Shown in pieces: positions 1 through 9,469 of a stretch of 38,559 nt of DNA. The notes beneath the pieces are model-generated. The model made no database searches and was not told the DNA's origin. It was given only the letters and a program-made list of their open reading frames with translations. The stretch lies in assembly GCA_937880075.1 (NCBI GenBank), contig CALFLM010000041.1, positions 1-38,559 of the forward strand, written 5' to 3'. Source of the stretch: an uncultured Romboutsia sp. Its GTDB lineage: Bacteria > Bacillota > Clostridia > Peptostreptococcales > Peptostreptococcaceae. The position numbers and the translations under genes are program-made. Every line of letters begins with the position of its first letter. The first letter of the stretch is position 1.

Positions 1-2
1 TA

Positions 3-22
3 TTATACACAAGTTTTCCACA
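3..22 (+). other. Two DnaA-box-like 9-mers in tandem
   Basis: TTATACACA (3-11) and TTTTCCACA (14-22) each differ by one base from the DnaA-box consensus TTATCCACA. They lie in the same orientation with starts 11 bp apart, about one helical turn. No other copies were noticed nearby and the window edge hides what lies upstream. In AT-rich DNA this may be chance. Confidence 0.2.
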
Positions 23-103
23 GTTTTTAAAGTATCATAATCCCCTTGTAATAAATAAATCCCAAGTTCAAAAGAGCTTGTGATTTTTGTATAATATTTG
101 TAT

Positions 104-150
104 GAAAAAAGGGCGTCACCCTATTTTTTAGTGCGACAACCCCTTTTTAT
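104..150 (-). terminator. Intrinsic terminator after galE
   Basis: Read on the minus strand, an A-rich arm with GGG pairs with CCCTTTTTT. An inner stem of GTCGCACT against AGGGTGAC (one wobble, one mismatch) extends it, and a T run follows. It lies about 55 bases after the galE stop and would close the polysaccharide operon. Confidence 0.75.
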
Positions 151-205
151 TATTTTTAATGTATTTTAAGTTTTGCTATCTTTAATTTAATGTATATAAA
201 TTTTT

Positions 206-1225
206 TTAATTTTCCTTTACATATCCATTTGGATTATTACTTTGCCATCTCCATGCATCTTCACACATTTCCTTTATTCCATATTTAGCATTCCATCCAA
301 GTTCTTCATTTGCTTTTGTAGGATCTGCATAACATTTAGCTACATCACCAGGTCTTCTATCAACTATTTTATATGGAATATTCTGTCCACTAGCTTCACT
401 AAAAGCTTTGACCATATCAAGCACACTATATCCATTTCCAGTACCTAAGTTATATATAACTAAACCGCAATTTGTATCTAACTTTTCTAGTGCTTTTACA
501 TGACCTTGTGCTAAATCTACTACGTGTATATAATCTCTAACACCAGTTCCATCATGTGTATCATAATCATTACCAAACACACTTAATTTGTCTATTTTAT
601 CTACTGCTACTTGAGATATATAAGGCATTAGGTTATTTGGTATATCATTAGGGTCTTCTCCTATAAAGCCACTACTATGAGCACCCACTGGGTTGAAGTA
701 TCTGAGTATAGCTATATTAAAAGTCGGATCAGCTTTAGCTATATCTCTTAATATATCCTCTATCATCAGTTTTGTAGCTCCATATGGATTCGTTGTACTT
801 AATGGAAAATCTTCTGTTATGGGGCATTTATGAGGCTCTCCATATACAGTTGCTGATGAACTAAACACAAAATTTTTGACATTATATTTTTTCATTAAAT
901 TAAGTACTGTTAATGTATTTACTAGATTATTTGTGTAATACTCTAATGGATTAGATACTGATGCTCCAACTGATTTATACGCAGCAAAATGTATAACTGA
1001 TTCTATTTTATTTTCTTTAAATACAATATCTAAAGCTTTTTCATCAGTAGTATCTATTTTATAAAATTTAAAATCTTTATTAGTTATTTTTCTTATTCTG
1101 TCAAGTACTATAGGATTACTGTTAGAAAAGTTATCAACTATAATAACATTTTTCCCTTCTTCTAGTAATTCAACCACAGTATGACTTCCTATATATCCTG
1201 CTCCACCAGTTACTAAAATACCCAT
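206..1225 (-). CDS. galE: UDP-glucose 4-epimerase
   Basis: NAD-dependent extended SDR enzyme that interconverts UDP-glucose and UDP-galactose, supplying galactosyl donors for surface polysaccharide. With the start used here (339 aa) the Rossmann motif GxxGxxG is at residues 2-8 (GGAGYIG), the SSSATVYGEP segment is near 122-131 and the catalytic YxxxK is Y148/K152. C-terminal substrate-binding elements (RYFNPVGAH, VRDYIHVVDLA, RRPGDVA) are all present and the length is typical. An in-frame ATG five codons upstream overlaps the murJ stop, but GGAG stands 9 bases before the ATG at 1225, so that start is preferred. It is the last gene of the polysaccharide operon. Very likely functional; UDP-GlcNAc epimerisation cannot be excluded from sequence. 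Confidence 0.95.
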   Translation of the reverse strand: MGILVTGGAGYIGSHTVVELLEEGKNVIIVDNFSNSNPIVLDRIRKITNKDFKFYKIDTTDEKALDIVFKENKIESVIHFAAYKSVGASVSNPLEYYTNNLVNTLTVLNLMKKYNVKNFVFSSSATVYGEPHKCPITEDFPLSTTNPYGATKLMIEDILRDIAKADPTFNIAILRYFNPVGAHSSGFIGEDPNDIPNNLMPYISQVAVDKIDKLSVFGNDYDTHDGTGVRDYIHVVDLAQGHVKALEKLDTNCGLVIYNLGTGNGYSVLDMVKAFSEASGQNIPYKIVDRRPGDVAKCYADPTKANEELGWNAKYGIKEMCEDAWRWQSNNPNGYVKEN

Positions 1226-1239
1226 ACTAATACACTCCA

Positions 1240-2778
1240 TTACAAATTAAATTTATTCTTTATTACGCTTGTTATTATAATTATTTCTTCTACTTTTAAA
1301 ACTATCATTAAAATTCCATATACTATAATACCTATACCTATAGAGCTAAAAAGAGTTACTACTTCTTGTGCAAATCCAAATCCTAAAATGCTACCTAATG
1401 AATTATATACAAAATTTGTTATTACTCCCATCGCTATAGCTGATACTAATGATTTAATTGTAGTTTTTAATATTTTATCTTCTCCAAAATATCCAATTTT
1501 TTTCTTTAAACTGTTAAATAATAAGAATATACAAATTATAGATGATATGCTAGTAGCAAATGCAAGACCTGCATGCCCCATAAATTTTACTAATATTAAA
1601 TTAAGAAGTATATTAATTACCATAGCTATAGCTCCATTTATCATTGGTGTTTTTGTATCTTGCAATGAGTAGAATACTTTTCCCAATATATCTCTGAGAC
1701 CAAATCCAACCATTCCAATAGAATAAAATATCAATGCAGTTGATGTCATACTTGTTGCTCTCCAATCAAATGCTCCCCTTTGAAATAGTATGCTTACGAT
1801 TGGTTTAGCTAGAACTATAGCTCCAACTGATACAGGTATTACTAAAAGTATTACACTATTAATACTTCTAACTACTATATCTATAAACTTTTCATTTCTG
1901 TTATTAAATGATAACTTAGATAATATAGGATATATAACATCTCCTATTGAAACTATAAATAAAGACATTACAAATCCATTTAATTTATTAGCATAATTAA
2001 GTGCAGATATGCTACCTTCTGCTAATGTAGATGCTAATGTTCTATCTACCATAGCATTTATTTGATTGACAGCTACACCTATGAATACTGGTCCTACTAA
2101 CCATATCATTTTTTTTACATATTTATCTTTTATATTCAGTATTGGTTTATATTTGTACCCTTTTTTATATGCAAATGGTAATTGAAATAACAATTGACTA
2201 AACATAGATATAAGTGTACCTATAGGTAATATGTATATATTAATCTTAGTACTCAATATGATTGAAAATATTATAATAATATTAAATGGTAGACCTATCA
2301 ACCCTGGTATTATGAAACTGTCTTTAGTTTGTAAAAAAGATGTAATTACATTGCTTAATATAACAACTAACCCACCAAATATCATTATTCTTGTAAATTC
2401 AACTGCATATCTTAGTTTGTCTCCATCAAATCCCATAGCAAATATATTTACTACAGGTTTTGCAAATATAAATACTAATATAGATAATATTAATCCTAAT
2501 AATAGTACTACATTTAATATATTGTTTGTAAATTGTATAGATTTTTTATCTCCGCCTGAATTTCTATTTTCATAGTATAATGGTATAAAGGTAGTCGCAA
2601 TAGCTGTTCCTATTGAGGAAAATAATATAGTTGGTATATTCATAGACGTTATATATATATCACTATATGATGTTGCTCCATATATTGCTCCTAATACTAA
2701 CTCTCTACCAAATCCTAAAAACTTAGATAATATAGTAACTACCATAAGCCCTATAGTTGCTTTAGTTTTTTTGCTCAT
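1240..2778 (-). CDS. murJ: MurJ/MviN-family lipid-linked sugar flippase
   Basis: 512 aa polytopic membrane protein of the MOP superfamily. The N-terminus (SKFLGFGRELVLGAIYGAT) carries the Arg of the MurJ signature, and the later segments with the RGAFDW motif near the middle loop and FYSLQDTKTP fit MviN/MurJ with about 14 helices. MurJ flips lipid II; related proteins move other undecaprenyl-linked units. The gene lies inside a polysaccharide operon with no other Wzx-like gene, so here it may export the repeat unit, or be the cell's lipid II flippase placed in the locus. Its ATG overlaps the stop of the preceding truncated gene (ATGA), and its AAGGAG ribosome binding site lies within that gene's last codons. 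Family call firm, substrate uncertain. Confidence 0.85.
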   Translation of the reverse strand: MSKKTKATIGLMVVTILSKFLGFGRELVLGAIYGATSYSDIYITSMNIPTILFSSIGTAIATTFIPLYYENRNSGGDKKSIQFTNNILNVVLLLGLILSILVFIFAKPVVNIFAMGFDGDKLRYAVEFTRIMIFGGLVVILSNVITSFLQTKDSFIIPGLIGLPFNIIIIFSIILSTKINIYILPIGTLISMFSQLLFQLPFAYKKGYKYKPILNIKDKYVKKMIWLVGPVFIGVAVNQINAMVDRTLASTLAEGSISALNYANKLNGFVMSLFIVSIGDVIYPILSKLSFNNRNEKFIDIVVRSINSVILLVIPVSVGAIVLAKPIVSILFQRGAFDWRATSMTSTALIFYSIGMVGFGLRDILGKVFYSLQDTKTPMINGAIAMVINILLNLILVKFMGHAGLAFATSISSIICIFLLFNSLKKKIGYFGEDKILKTTIKSLVSAIAMGVITNFVYNSLGSILGFGFAQEVVTLFSSIGIGIIVYGILMIVLKVEEIIIITSVIKNKFNL

Positions 2779-3389
2779 TTTATTCTCCTTAATAATATTA
2801 TATCCTTTGGTAAAAATTTATCTAAATATTTATATGTTATAGTTTCTCTTGGCAAAATATGAGTTAATCTTTTTGTTATATGTTTAATTAAAAAATCAAC
2901 TTTTTTATTATTTGTAGGTTCTATTGATGTTCCCCATAAAATTACTGGTTTATTAACTTTCGTATTCATATAGATTTGATTTAAGTGCATAATATTGCTT
3001 CCCAAATTTTCGCCACCAAGATACCCACCTCCTACAGCTACAATTAAGTCACTATTCTCTAATATCTGCATAGTTTTATTATTATTTAAAAATTTTGTTT
3101 TATTTATATTTACCTGTATTAAATCCTTAATAATATTTATTGCTAGAGCTTTTTTTGACATTTCATATTTATGAGTATCTTGATTATATGGATTTACCAT
3201 ATTACTATATACTCCTTTTACATTTTTATCTTTTAAAAATCGTTTACTATCTTCATTTGGCATGTATGATAATATATTTATTTCTATATCTGTACCAAAT
3301 ATATTTTTTAACGTTTCTATAGTTCCTTGTACTATTCCTGCATCACCTTTATTGTACCAAGTAAAATAATTTGTTATAGTTATCTTCAT
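2775..3389 (-). pseudogene. Polysaccharide pyruvyl transferase, C-terminally truncated
   Basis: The N-terminal half matches the CsaB/WcaK polysaccharide pyruvyl transferase family, which adds pyruvate ketals to sugars: start MKITITNYFTWYNKGDAGIV, then DLIVAVGGGYLGG and the PRETITYKYL stretch where family members have a PRE..S.. motif. Family members are usually 350-400 aa, but this frame has 204 codons and stops where the second, nucleotide-binding half should begin. The stop overlaps the murJ start and the last codons double as the murJ ribosome binding site. The ATG at 3389 is preferred over an earlier in-frame ATG because AAGAAGGTG precedes it. It is probably a remnant left by a deletion; a functional short form is less likely. 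Confidence 0.7.
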
Positions 3390-3409
3390 TTTTTTCACCT
3401 TCTTAATGA

Positions 3410-4609
3410 TTATATTAATGTAAATATTGCACCTACTAAAGGAATTGTAATTTGAGGTATAACAATCCAATCTCCAGTATACATTGCAATAAAAAATATA
3501 ATTAATGGAATTATATATCCATTAGCTCTATCTTTAGTAATATTTATTATATTTAAAAACATTCTCATGATTATAGATGCTATTATTGCCATACCTATAA
3601 CTCCTACTTGATATATAAGTAGAAGATATGAATTCTCAAAAATAAAATCTCTACTTGCACTTATTCCATGCCCAAATAATATTCTTATTATCCCATTATT
3701 AAGTATAATTTCTTTTACTAATTCATTCTTTTCTGCTCTTCCATTTAGATTAATTAAAGTATCTATTCTTAATACATTTTCTAATATATATTGCAGATTA
3801 AAAATTATAAGTAATATTACTATAAAAGCTAACCCTATTTTTATAAAAGTATTTATTGATAGTTCTATCTTTTTACTATTATAATATTTTATAAATTTTA
3901 CTATCGAGGTTAATATTAAGTAAATTATATATAATAGTAAACCTTGTCTAGAATTTGTCAGTATTATATTTAGTAATATTAATAATTTAGACACACATGT
4001 AATTTTTTTAGAAATTATTTTTTCTAAATTTAATTTATTTAAAATAGTATATGCTATTATTAAATATACTGAGTATACATTTGGATCATTCATTAACGAC
4101 ATGACTCTATTATACATAGAAAATGATTCAAAATTTGATTTTATTCTTAAATTAGAATACACTTCCTTAGAGTGCATATTAACAATCACATCAGGAACAA
4201 TAAATTGAATTACTCCTAAAATTGATAATATTATCGTTATATAAAATAAATATTTAATTATAATAAAAACTTCTTTTTTACCTTGATGTACATATACTAT
4301 ACTAATCCCCATAATGGCGATTATAAATTCTATATATATTCTTAACCCAGCTAACCCCTCACCAATTCCTTTATTGCATATTAATGCATATATAAGTAGT
4401 ATGGTACCTATAATATTCATAAGTATAAATTGTTTAAATAATAATTTATTTCTATATTTAACAACTATTATTAAGCTACATATATATATATTTACTATCA
4501 ACAATAATTCAGCTATGTTTCCCATAGTAGAAGAATATTCTTTAATCCAAGGAAATATAGGCAATAAAAAAAATAATATTTTAAGAGTTAAACTTATAAA
4601 TCCGATCAC
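3410..4609 (-). CDS. wzy: Wzy-like O-antigen/capsule polymerase
   Basis: 399 aa protein with about ten to twelve predicted membrane helices. It has the features of the O-antigen polymerase/ligase superfamily: a large loop after the middle helices, the NSRQGLLLY motif near residue 225, and an ENSYLLLIYQVGVIG stretch near the C-terminus. It would polymerise undecaprenyl-linked repeat units on the outer face of the membrane. Start is GTG, 7 bases after AAGGAGA. It follows the GT4 gene by 16 bases and precedes the pyruvyl transferase remnant by about 20 bases. Sequence conservation in this family is poor, so the call rests on topology, these motifs and the operon context. Confidence 0.75.
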   Translation of the reverse strand: MIGFISLTLKILFFLLPIFPWIKEYSSTMGNIAELLLIVNIYICSLIIVVKYRNKLLFKQFILMNIIGTILLIYALICNKGIGEGLAGLRIYIEFIIAIMGISIVYVHQGKKEVFIIIKYLFYITIILSILGVIQFIVPDVIVNMHSKEVYSNLRIKSNFESFSMYNRVMSLMNDPNVYSVYLIIAYTILNKLNLEKIISKKITCVSKLLILLNIILTNSRQGLLLYIIYLILTSIVKFIKYYNSKKIELSINTFIKIGLAFIVILLIIFNLQYILENVLRIDTLINLNGRAEKNELVKEIILNNGIIRILFGHGISASRDFIFENSYLLLIYQVGVIGMAIIASIIMRMFLNIINITKDRANGYIIPLIIFFIAMYTGDWIVIPQITIPLVGAIFTLI

Positions 4610-4625
4610 ATTTACTTCTCCTTAA

Positions 4626-5702
4626 TTAAGCTTTTTTATACACTTCATAGTACTCTTTACACATTCTTTCTAATGTAAATTTTGTTTTGTACGTTTCATA
4701 TGATTTTTTCGATATTTCAGATACATTATATTTCCCATAAAATAAATCCTTTATAAAGTTACTCCAGCTATTATTTGAACGATCTATAATCCACCCATTC
4801 TTTCCATTCTCTATTATTTCAGATATGCATCCTACATCATGAATAGCAACAGGAGTACCTGTAGACATCGATTCTAGTAATACTAGAGGAAGACCTTCAT
4901 TTCTTGATGGCATGACTAATATATCGAATTTATTTATTATATCTATAACATTTTTTCTAAAACCTAAAAATTTAATTACATCATTCATATTATATTTATT
5001 AACTTTTTTTATTAATTCAGCTTTATCCTCTCCATCACCTAATACAGTTAACTCTAAATTGTCTAATATACGTTTATCTAAACTAGATATATCATCTATA
5101 AGTATATCCAGACCTTTTTGATGATTAAGTCTACCTATAAAACCCAACTTCAATTTACTTTTATTAATTTCATAGTAATTCTTATCTATATCTGTTATAT
5201 TATTTTCTATTCCGTTATAAATAACATCACATTTTAAATCATTTATACCTTGATTAAGTAAATAATTATTTTTTAAGGTATTTGATGTACATATCCATTT
5301 ATCAACTTTTTTCTTTATAATATACTTCTCTATAAATATTTTAGGAATTCTATTATACTCTTCCATATGTTGCGTTCTTATATGATATTTATCTGACTTT
5401 AATATACAAGTTAATACACATTCTTTCCTAGCATGTGTATGTATAATATCTGGGTCAATCTGTTCTATTATACTTCTATAAGATTTTATCCTTTTGATAA
5501 TACTTGAATTATCTATAGGTAATATGTTTTTTAAATCCTTCATCTCATAGGATTCCTTAAATATATCTATGTAATCTTTTGACATAGCAATATATGATTC
5601 TACATTATCACAATTTGATATATAATTATGCAAATCTGAAGCTATTTTTTCTACTCCTCCCATTCCAATCGGCTCTAAAATTTGAAGTATCTTCATGATC
5701 AT
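4626..5702 (-). CDS. Glycosyltransferase family 4
   Basis: 358 aa GT-B fold retaining glycosyltransferase. The N-terminal domain opens with KILQILEPIGMGGVEK, the glycine-rich acceptor-side loop of GT4 enzymes. The C-terminal donor domain has LGFIGRLNHQKGLDILI near residue 185 and the E-x7-E motif in NEGLPLVLLESMSTGTPV near 268-285. It would add a sugar from a nucleotide donor to the growing undecaprenyl-linked repeat on the cytoplasmic face. A second ATG two codons downstream is equally possible; GAAAGGG lies just upstream of both. Donor and acceptor cannot be told from sequence. Confidence 0.85.
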   Translation of the reverse strand: MIMKILQILEPIGMGGVEKIASDLHNYISNCDNVESYIAMSKDYIDIFKESYEMKDLKNILPIDNSSIIKRIKSYRSIIEQIDPDIIHTHARKECVLTCILKSDKYHIRTQHMEEYNRIPKIFIEKYIIKKKVDKWICTSNTLKNNYLLNQGINDLKCDVIYNGIENNITDIDKNYYEINKSKLKLGFIGRLNHQKGLDILIDDISSLDKRILDNLELTVLGDGEDKAELIKKVNKYNMNDVIKFLGFRKNVIDIINKFDILVMPSRNEGLPLVLLESMSTGTPVAIHDVGCISEIIENGKNGWIIDRSNNSWSNFIKDLFYGKYNVSEISKKSYETYKTKFTLERMCKEYYEVYKKA

Positions 5703-5748
5703 ATTTACCCTTTCTTTATGCTACTTTATAATTAAAATTAATATATTA

Positions 5749-6879
5749 TTATAATTTTATATTTTTATAAATATTTTCTAATCTCTTGCTCATAATACTC
5801 CACTTATACTCACTATCATAAATAAATCGTGAATTATTCGACATACATTTGTATTTATTTTCATCTTCAAAAATTGATATAAAACATTCTTCTAATGACT
5901 CCTTATTAAAATCACACGTTAATCCTATATTCTTTTCTATCACTAATTTATCAATACCTGTTCCATTGCATACTATTATAGGCTTTTTACACATCATAGC
6001 TTCATATAATTTATTCGGCGATGAGTATTTATGATTAGGTACACTTGGATCATAACAAGCAAATACTACATCTGAATTTATAGTATTTTTTATTATATCT
6101 TTATATTGTATTTTACCTAAAAACTTGATATTATCTAATTTTTCTGCATACGTTCTACACTTCTGCTCAATAGGACCAAAACCTGCAATTATAAATTCCC
6201 ACTCTGGATGTCTTGAGCAAATTTGTATAACTTCTTCTATCATTCTATTTTCTGGCAAAATACCACCATAAAATATTCTTTTGTTATTATTTTTCACCAT
6301 TTTGTCTAGAGTAATATCTTGTGGCTCTTTAGGTGTATTGTGTATAAATACTATTTCTTTAGGCTTACTTCCTGAAATTTGTTCTATTCTACTTTCATTG
6401 GTCAATATAGTTACTTCTGCTTTTTTTATAGCAAAAAAATCTATTTTTTTAATTATACCTTTCAAACTATCAGGAACTGAAAAAGCATCTACATAAAAAT
6501 CAAATATATCATATACATACTTTTTATTAAATAAAATTCTCATGAATAGTGCTGCTAAGACAGTATCGAAATCACATGCATGTATTAAATCATATTTTTT
6601 TCTATTCTTAATAAGCCACTTTATAAGGCATGCTTGCCATTTTATTAATGGAATTAAGTTTTTAAGTCCTGATCCAAATTCGGCATCTATATTAAATCTA
6701 TAGACATCCACACTTCCATTGCTCAAACAAATTTTTCCTTTACTTAATTTTGTTTCAGCTTTATTTCTATTCCAGCCTATACCTATTGGAATATGTCCAC
6801 AATCTATCGCTACCGACATTTCCTTTTCTACCCTAGGATCAGGATTCATAGAATTTGATCTCATATATACAATCTTCAT
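5749..6879 (-). CDS. GT4-like glycosyltransferase
   Basis: 376 aa GT-B glycosyltransferase. The N-terminal DPRVEKEM segment, the HACDFDTVLAALF motif near residue 100 and the late YSSPNKLYEAMMCKKPIIV motif are typical of the WcaI/WbuB-like GT4 group. The E-x7-E signature is replaced here by the NKLYEAM form. AGAGG precedes the ATG at 6879. It sits 15 bases after the upstream glycosyltransferase gene in the same operon. Role inferred: one of three sugar additions to the polysaccharide repeat unit; sugar specificity unknown. Confidence 0.8.
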   Translation of the reverse strand: MKIVYMRSNSMNPDPRVEKEMSVAIDCGHIPIGIGWNRNKAETKLSKGKICLSNGSVDVYRFNIDAEFGSGLKNLIPLIKWQACLIKWLIKNRKKYDLIHACDFDTVLAALFMRILFNKKYVYDIFDFYVDAFSVPDSLKGIIKKIDFFAIKKAEVTILTNESRIEQISGSKPKEIVFIHNTPKEPQDITLDKMVKNNNKRIFYGGILPENRMIEEVIQICSRHPEWEFIIAGFGPIEQKCRTYAEKLDNIKFLGKIQYKDIIKNTINSDVVFACYDPSVPNHKYSSPNKLYEAMMCKKPIIVCNGTGIDKLVIEKNIGLTCDFNKESLEECFISIFEDENKYKCMSNNSRFIYDSEYKWSIMSKRLENIYKNIKL

Positions 6880-6894
6880 AATAAAACCTCTAAT

Positions 6895-8061
6895 CTAAAT
6901 AGTAATTATTGTATTTTCTTTATTCAATTTATCATATACTTCATGTTCAACTTGACTTAATACATAATTTATTTCAAAATCTGTAATCATCTCTTTATTT
7001 TTTAATCCATATATATCTAATAGATTTTTATTACATATTAATTTAACTATTGCTTTTTTTGTATTTTCAATATCATCTACATCTACTAAAAATCCATTAA
7101 TTTTATTTTTTATTAAATCTCTATTCCCTCTTATATTTGTACATATTATAGCTTTTCCTGATACCATTCCTTCCATAATATTTTTAGGCAACCCCTCTCT
7201 TTTAGACATAGATACTAGTACATCTGTTATATTTATTAAGTTAGGTATATCATTTCTAAATCCTAAAATATAAATGACATCTCGTAAATTATTATCTTCA
7301 ATGTACTTATTTAATTTATCTTTATTTTCTCCATCTCCAATTACTAAACATTTAATATTATTACAATCACAATGTTTTTTTAAATATTGAACTGATTTTA
7401 TTAGTTGTATCTGGTTTTTATTATCATTTAACTCCCCTATTATACTTAATACAAAATCATTTTCATCTAGTCCTAAATTTCTTTTAAATGCTATATTCTT
7501 GGTGTCAGATGTATTATATTTGTTTAAATCTATGCCAACTCCATTAATTTTAAATACGTTACCTCTTATTCTTGTTTTAAATTTATTCTTAACTAGTTGA
7601 TAATCTTCTTCATTTATAGTTATAATTGCATCAGTATACCTAGCCATAATTTTTTCAATAGGATAATATATTAACCAATTTTTTTTTGGAGCACCTTTAT
7701 AAAAATGTAATCCATGAGCAGTGTACACAACATTTTTTGTGTTAGTTATCTTAGCTGCCATTCTTCCTAGTATTCCTCCAACAGGAGTGTGTACATGCAC
7801 TAATTCATATCTATTTTCATTCATTATATCTATAAGTTGCTTTAATGCCACAAATGTATTTTTAGAAAATGGACTTCTATCAAAATCTATATTATTCCAA
7901 ATTATATTACTTATTATCTCTTCCACATTATTATATTTTTTTGTATCCATATTTGTTGCAACATGAACTTCATAGCCTTTATCTTGCCATAATTTTAAAT
8001 AAGGTATATGAAAATTCATTATATGACTTTGTACCGTAGCCACAAATAAAACTTTTTTCAT
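6895..8061 (-). CDS. Glycosyltransferase family 4 (EpsD/CapM-like)
   Basis: 388 aa GT4 enzyme. The N-terminus (KKVLFVATVQSHIMNFHIPYL) and VHVHTPVGGILGR near residue 90 match the group that acts directly after the phosphoglycosyl transferase in many Gram-positive capsule loci. LSIIGELNDNKNQIQLI begins the donor domain, and KREGLPKNIMEGMVSGKAIIC carries the E-x7-E motif. The start lies a few bases after the stop of the phosphoglycosyl transferase, consistent with it adding the second sugar to undecaprenyl-diphosphate-linked sugar. That order is inference from position. Confidence 0.85.
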   Translation of the reverse strand: MKKVLFVATVQSHIMNFHIPYLKLWQDKGYEVHVATNMDTKKYNNVEEIISNIIWNNIDFDRSPFSKNTFVALKQLIDIMNENRYELVHVHTPVGGILGRMAAKITNTKNVVYTAHGLHFYKGAPKKNWLIYYPIEKIMARYTDAIITINEEDYQLVKNKFKTRIRGNVFKINGVGIDLNKYNTSDTKNIAFKRNLGLDENDFVLSIIGELNDNKNQIQLIKSVQYLKKHCDCNNIKCLVIGDGENKDKLNKYIEDNNLRDVIYILGFRNDIPNLINITDVLVSMSKREGLPKNIMEGMVSGKAIICTNIRGNRDLIKNKINGFLVDVDDIENTKKAIVKLICNKNLLDIYGLKNKEMITDFEINYVLSQVEHEVYDKLNKENTIITI

Positions 8062-8064
8062 AAT

Positions 8065-8739
8065 TTATCTTGCCCCTTCTCCTGTTAAGACAACTTTAAT
8101 AGTCCTAAATATTATTCTTATGTCTATAAATATATTTCTACTTTTAATATAATCTATATCCCACTTAAGCTTCTCTTCTGGTGTCATTTCATATCCCCCA
8201 TTAACTTGAGCCCATCCAGTAAGACCTGGCTTAACCAATAATCTATTTATAAAACCATCTATTTCATCATTAAACTGCATAGTAAACATAGGTCTCTCTG
8301 GTCTAGGTCCAACAATACTCATATCGCCTTTTAATATATTAAATAGTTGAGGTATTTCATCTATTCTAGTCTTACGTATAAACTTTCCTATCTTAAGTAT
8401 TCTTGGGTCATTATTCTGTGCCCATTGTGCTCCATACTTTTCAGCATCAACTCTCATCGATCTTAATTTATAAACATTAAATAATTTCCCATATTTTCCA
8501 ACTCTCTCTTGCTTATATATTATAGGTCCATTATCCTCTAACTTTATAAGAATTCCAAATACAGTAATAAGAGGTATTCCTATAACAAGTCCAATAAGTG
8601 ATAAGCATATATCTAGGATTCTAGAATAAAAATTGTACATTATACTTTCTTTGCATAAAGAATAATCTAACGCTTCTATTACTTCGTTATATCTAAATTC
8701 GTTTAAAAATTTTCTTTTAGCAACTACTTTAATCCCCAT
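8065..8739 (-). CDS. Undecaprenyl-phosphate phosphoglycosyl transferase
   Basis: 224 aa monotopic phosphoglycosyl transferase (bacterial sugar transferase family). It moves a sugar-1-phosphate from a UDP-sugar to undecaprenyl phosphate and so starts the repeat unit. One membrane segment at about 40-62 is followed by the soluble catalytic domain: KLRSM at 91-95, the Asp-Glu dyad D127-E128 in RIDEIPQLF, GDMSIVGPRPE at 138-148 and KPGLTGWAQVNGG at 170-182. It lacks the multi-helix N-terminal domain of WbaP/WcaJ, so it is the short EpsL/PglC-like form. A 35-residue polar N-terminal extension has no recognised domain. GGAGG stands 7 bases before the ATG. Confidence 0.92.
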   Translation of the reverse strand: MGIKVVAKRKFLNEFRYNEVIEALDYSLCKESIMYNFYSRILDICLSLIGLVIGIPLITVFGILIKLEDNGPIIYKQERVGKYGKLFNVYKLRSMRVDAEKYGAQWAQNNDPRILKIGKFIRKTRIDEIPQLFNILKGDMSIVGPRPERPMFTMQFNDEIDGFINRLLVKPGLTGWAQVNGGYEMTPEEKLKWDIDYIKSRNIFIDIRIIFRTIKVVLTGEGAR

Positions 8740-8758
8740 TTACATACCTCCACTATAT

Positions 8759-9457
8759 TTATTTTCTTCTTCCTCTACCTCTACTTTTAACCTCTTCTTC
8801 ATAATAATAGTTATAATATCCACTAGCTCCACTAGCCTCAAACTTATTTAAAACAACACCTAAAATATTAGCTCCAACTTTTTCAAGTCTCTCCTTAGAA
8901 ACCTTCGCCATCTCAATATCAGCCTCTCCAGCTCCAACAACAAAAATACAACCATCTGTATAAGTTGATATTATTCCTGCATCAGTTACTATACCTATTG
9001 GCGGTGCATCTATAAAAATATAATCGTAATAATCTCTTACACTTTCCAAAAACTCTCTTATCCTCTTAGAAGATAACATTTCAGAAGGATTTGGAGGTAT
9101 AGGACCACAAGTCAACACATGTAAGTTTTTCACATCTGTACAATATACACTTTCAGTAAAACTCTTGTTACCTAAAAGTATATCTGTAAGTCCATTTATG
9201 TTACTTATATTAAACATTCTATGAACACTTGGATTTCTTAAATCACCTTCCATTATAAGTACCTTTTTATCTAAGTTCGCAAAACTAACAGCCAAATTAG
9301 CCATTACAGTACTCTTTCCCTCATTTTGCATTGAGCTTGTCACACTTATAACCTTTAATTCTTTATCTAAATTAGAAAACTCTATACTAGTTCTTATTCC
9401 TCTATACACTTCTGATATAGGAGATTTTGGCTTTGTTATACTTATTATTCTATTCAT
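8759..9457 (-). CDS. cpsD: CpsD/CapB-type bacterial tyrosine kinase
   Basis: 232 aa BY-kinase that works with the adjacent co-polymerase to control polysaccharide chain length and export. Walker A is at 41-50 (SSMQNEGKST), the Walker A' region at 66-76 (VLIMEGDLRNP, with Glu where an Asp is more common) and Walker B at 147-154 (YIFIDAPP). A C-terminal autophosphorylation cluster of five tyrosines lies at 214-219, followed by a basic tail. Kinase and membrane activator are separate proteins, as in other Firmicutes. No cognate CpsB/PHP phosphatase gene is present in this operon. GGAGG precedes the ATG. Confidence 0.92.
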   Translation of the reverse strand: MNRIISITKPKSPISEVYRGIRTSIEFSNLDKELKVISVTSSMQNEGKSTVMANLAVSFANLDKKVLIMEGDLRNPSVHRMFNISNINGLTDILLGNKSFTESVYCTDVKNLHVLTCGPIPPNPSEMLSSKRIREFLESVRDYYDYIFIDAPPIGIVTDAGIISTYTDGCIFVVGAGEADIEMAKVSKERLEKVGANILGVVLNKFEASGASGYYNYYYEEEVKSRGRGRRK

Positions 9458-9469
9458 AATTTTCTCCTC

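Noticed and set aside
2231..2575. Plus-strand frame of 114 codons antisense to murJ
   Set aside because: Ile/Asn-rich shadow of membrane helices; no start signal.
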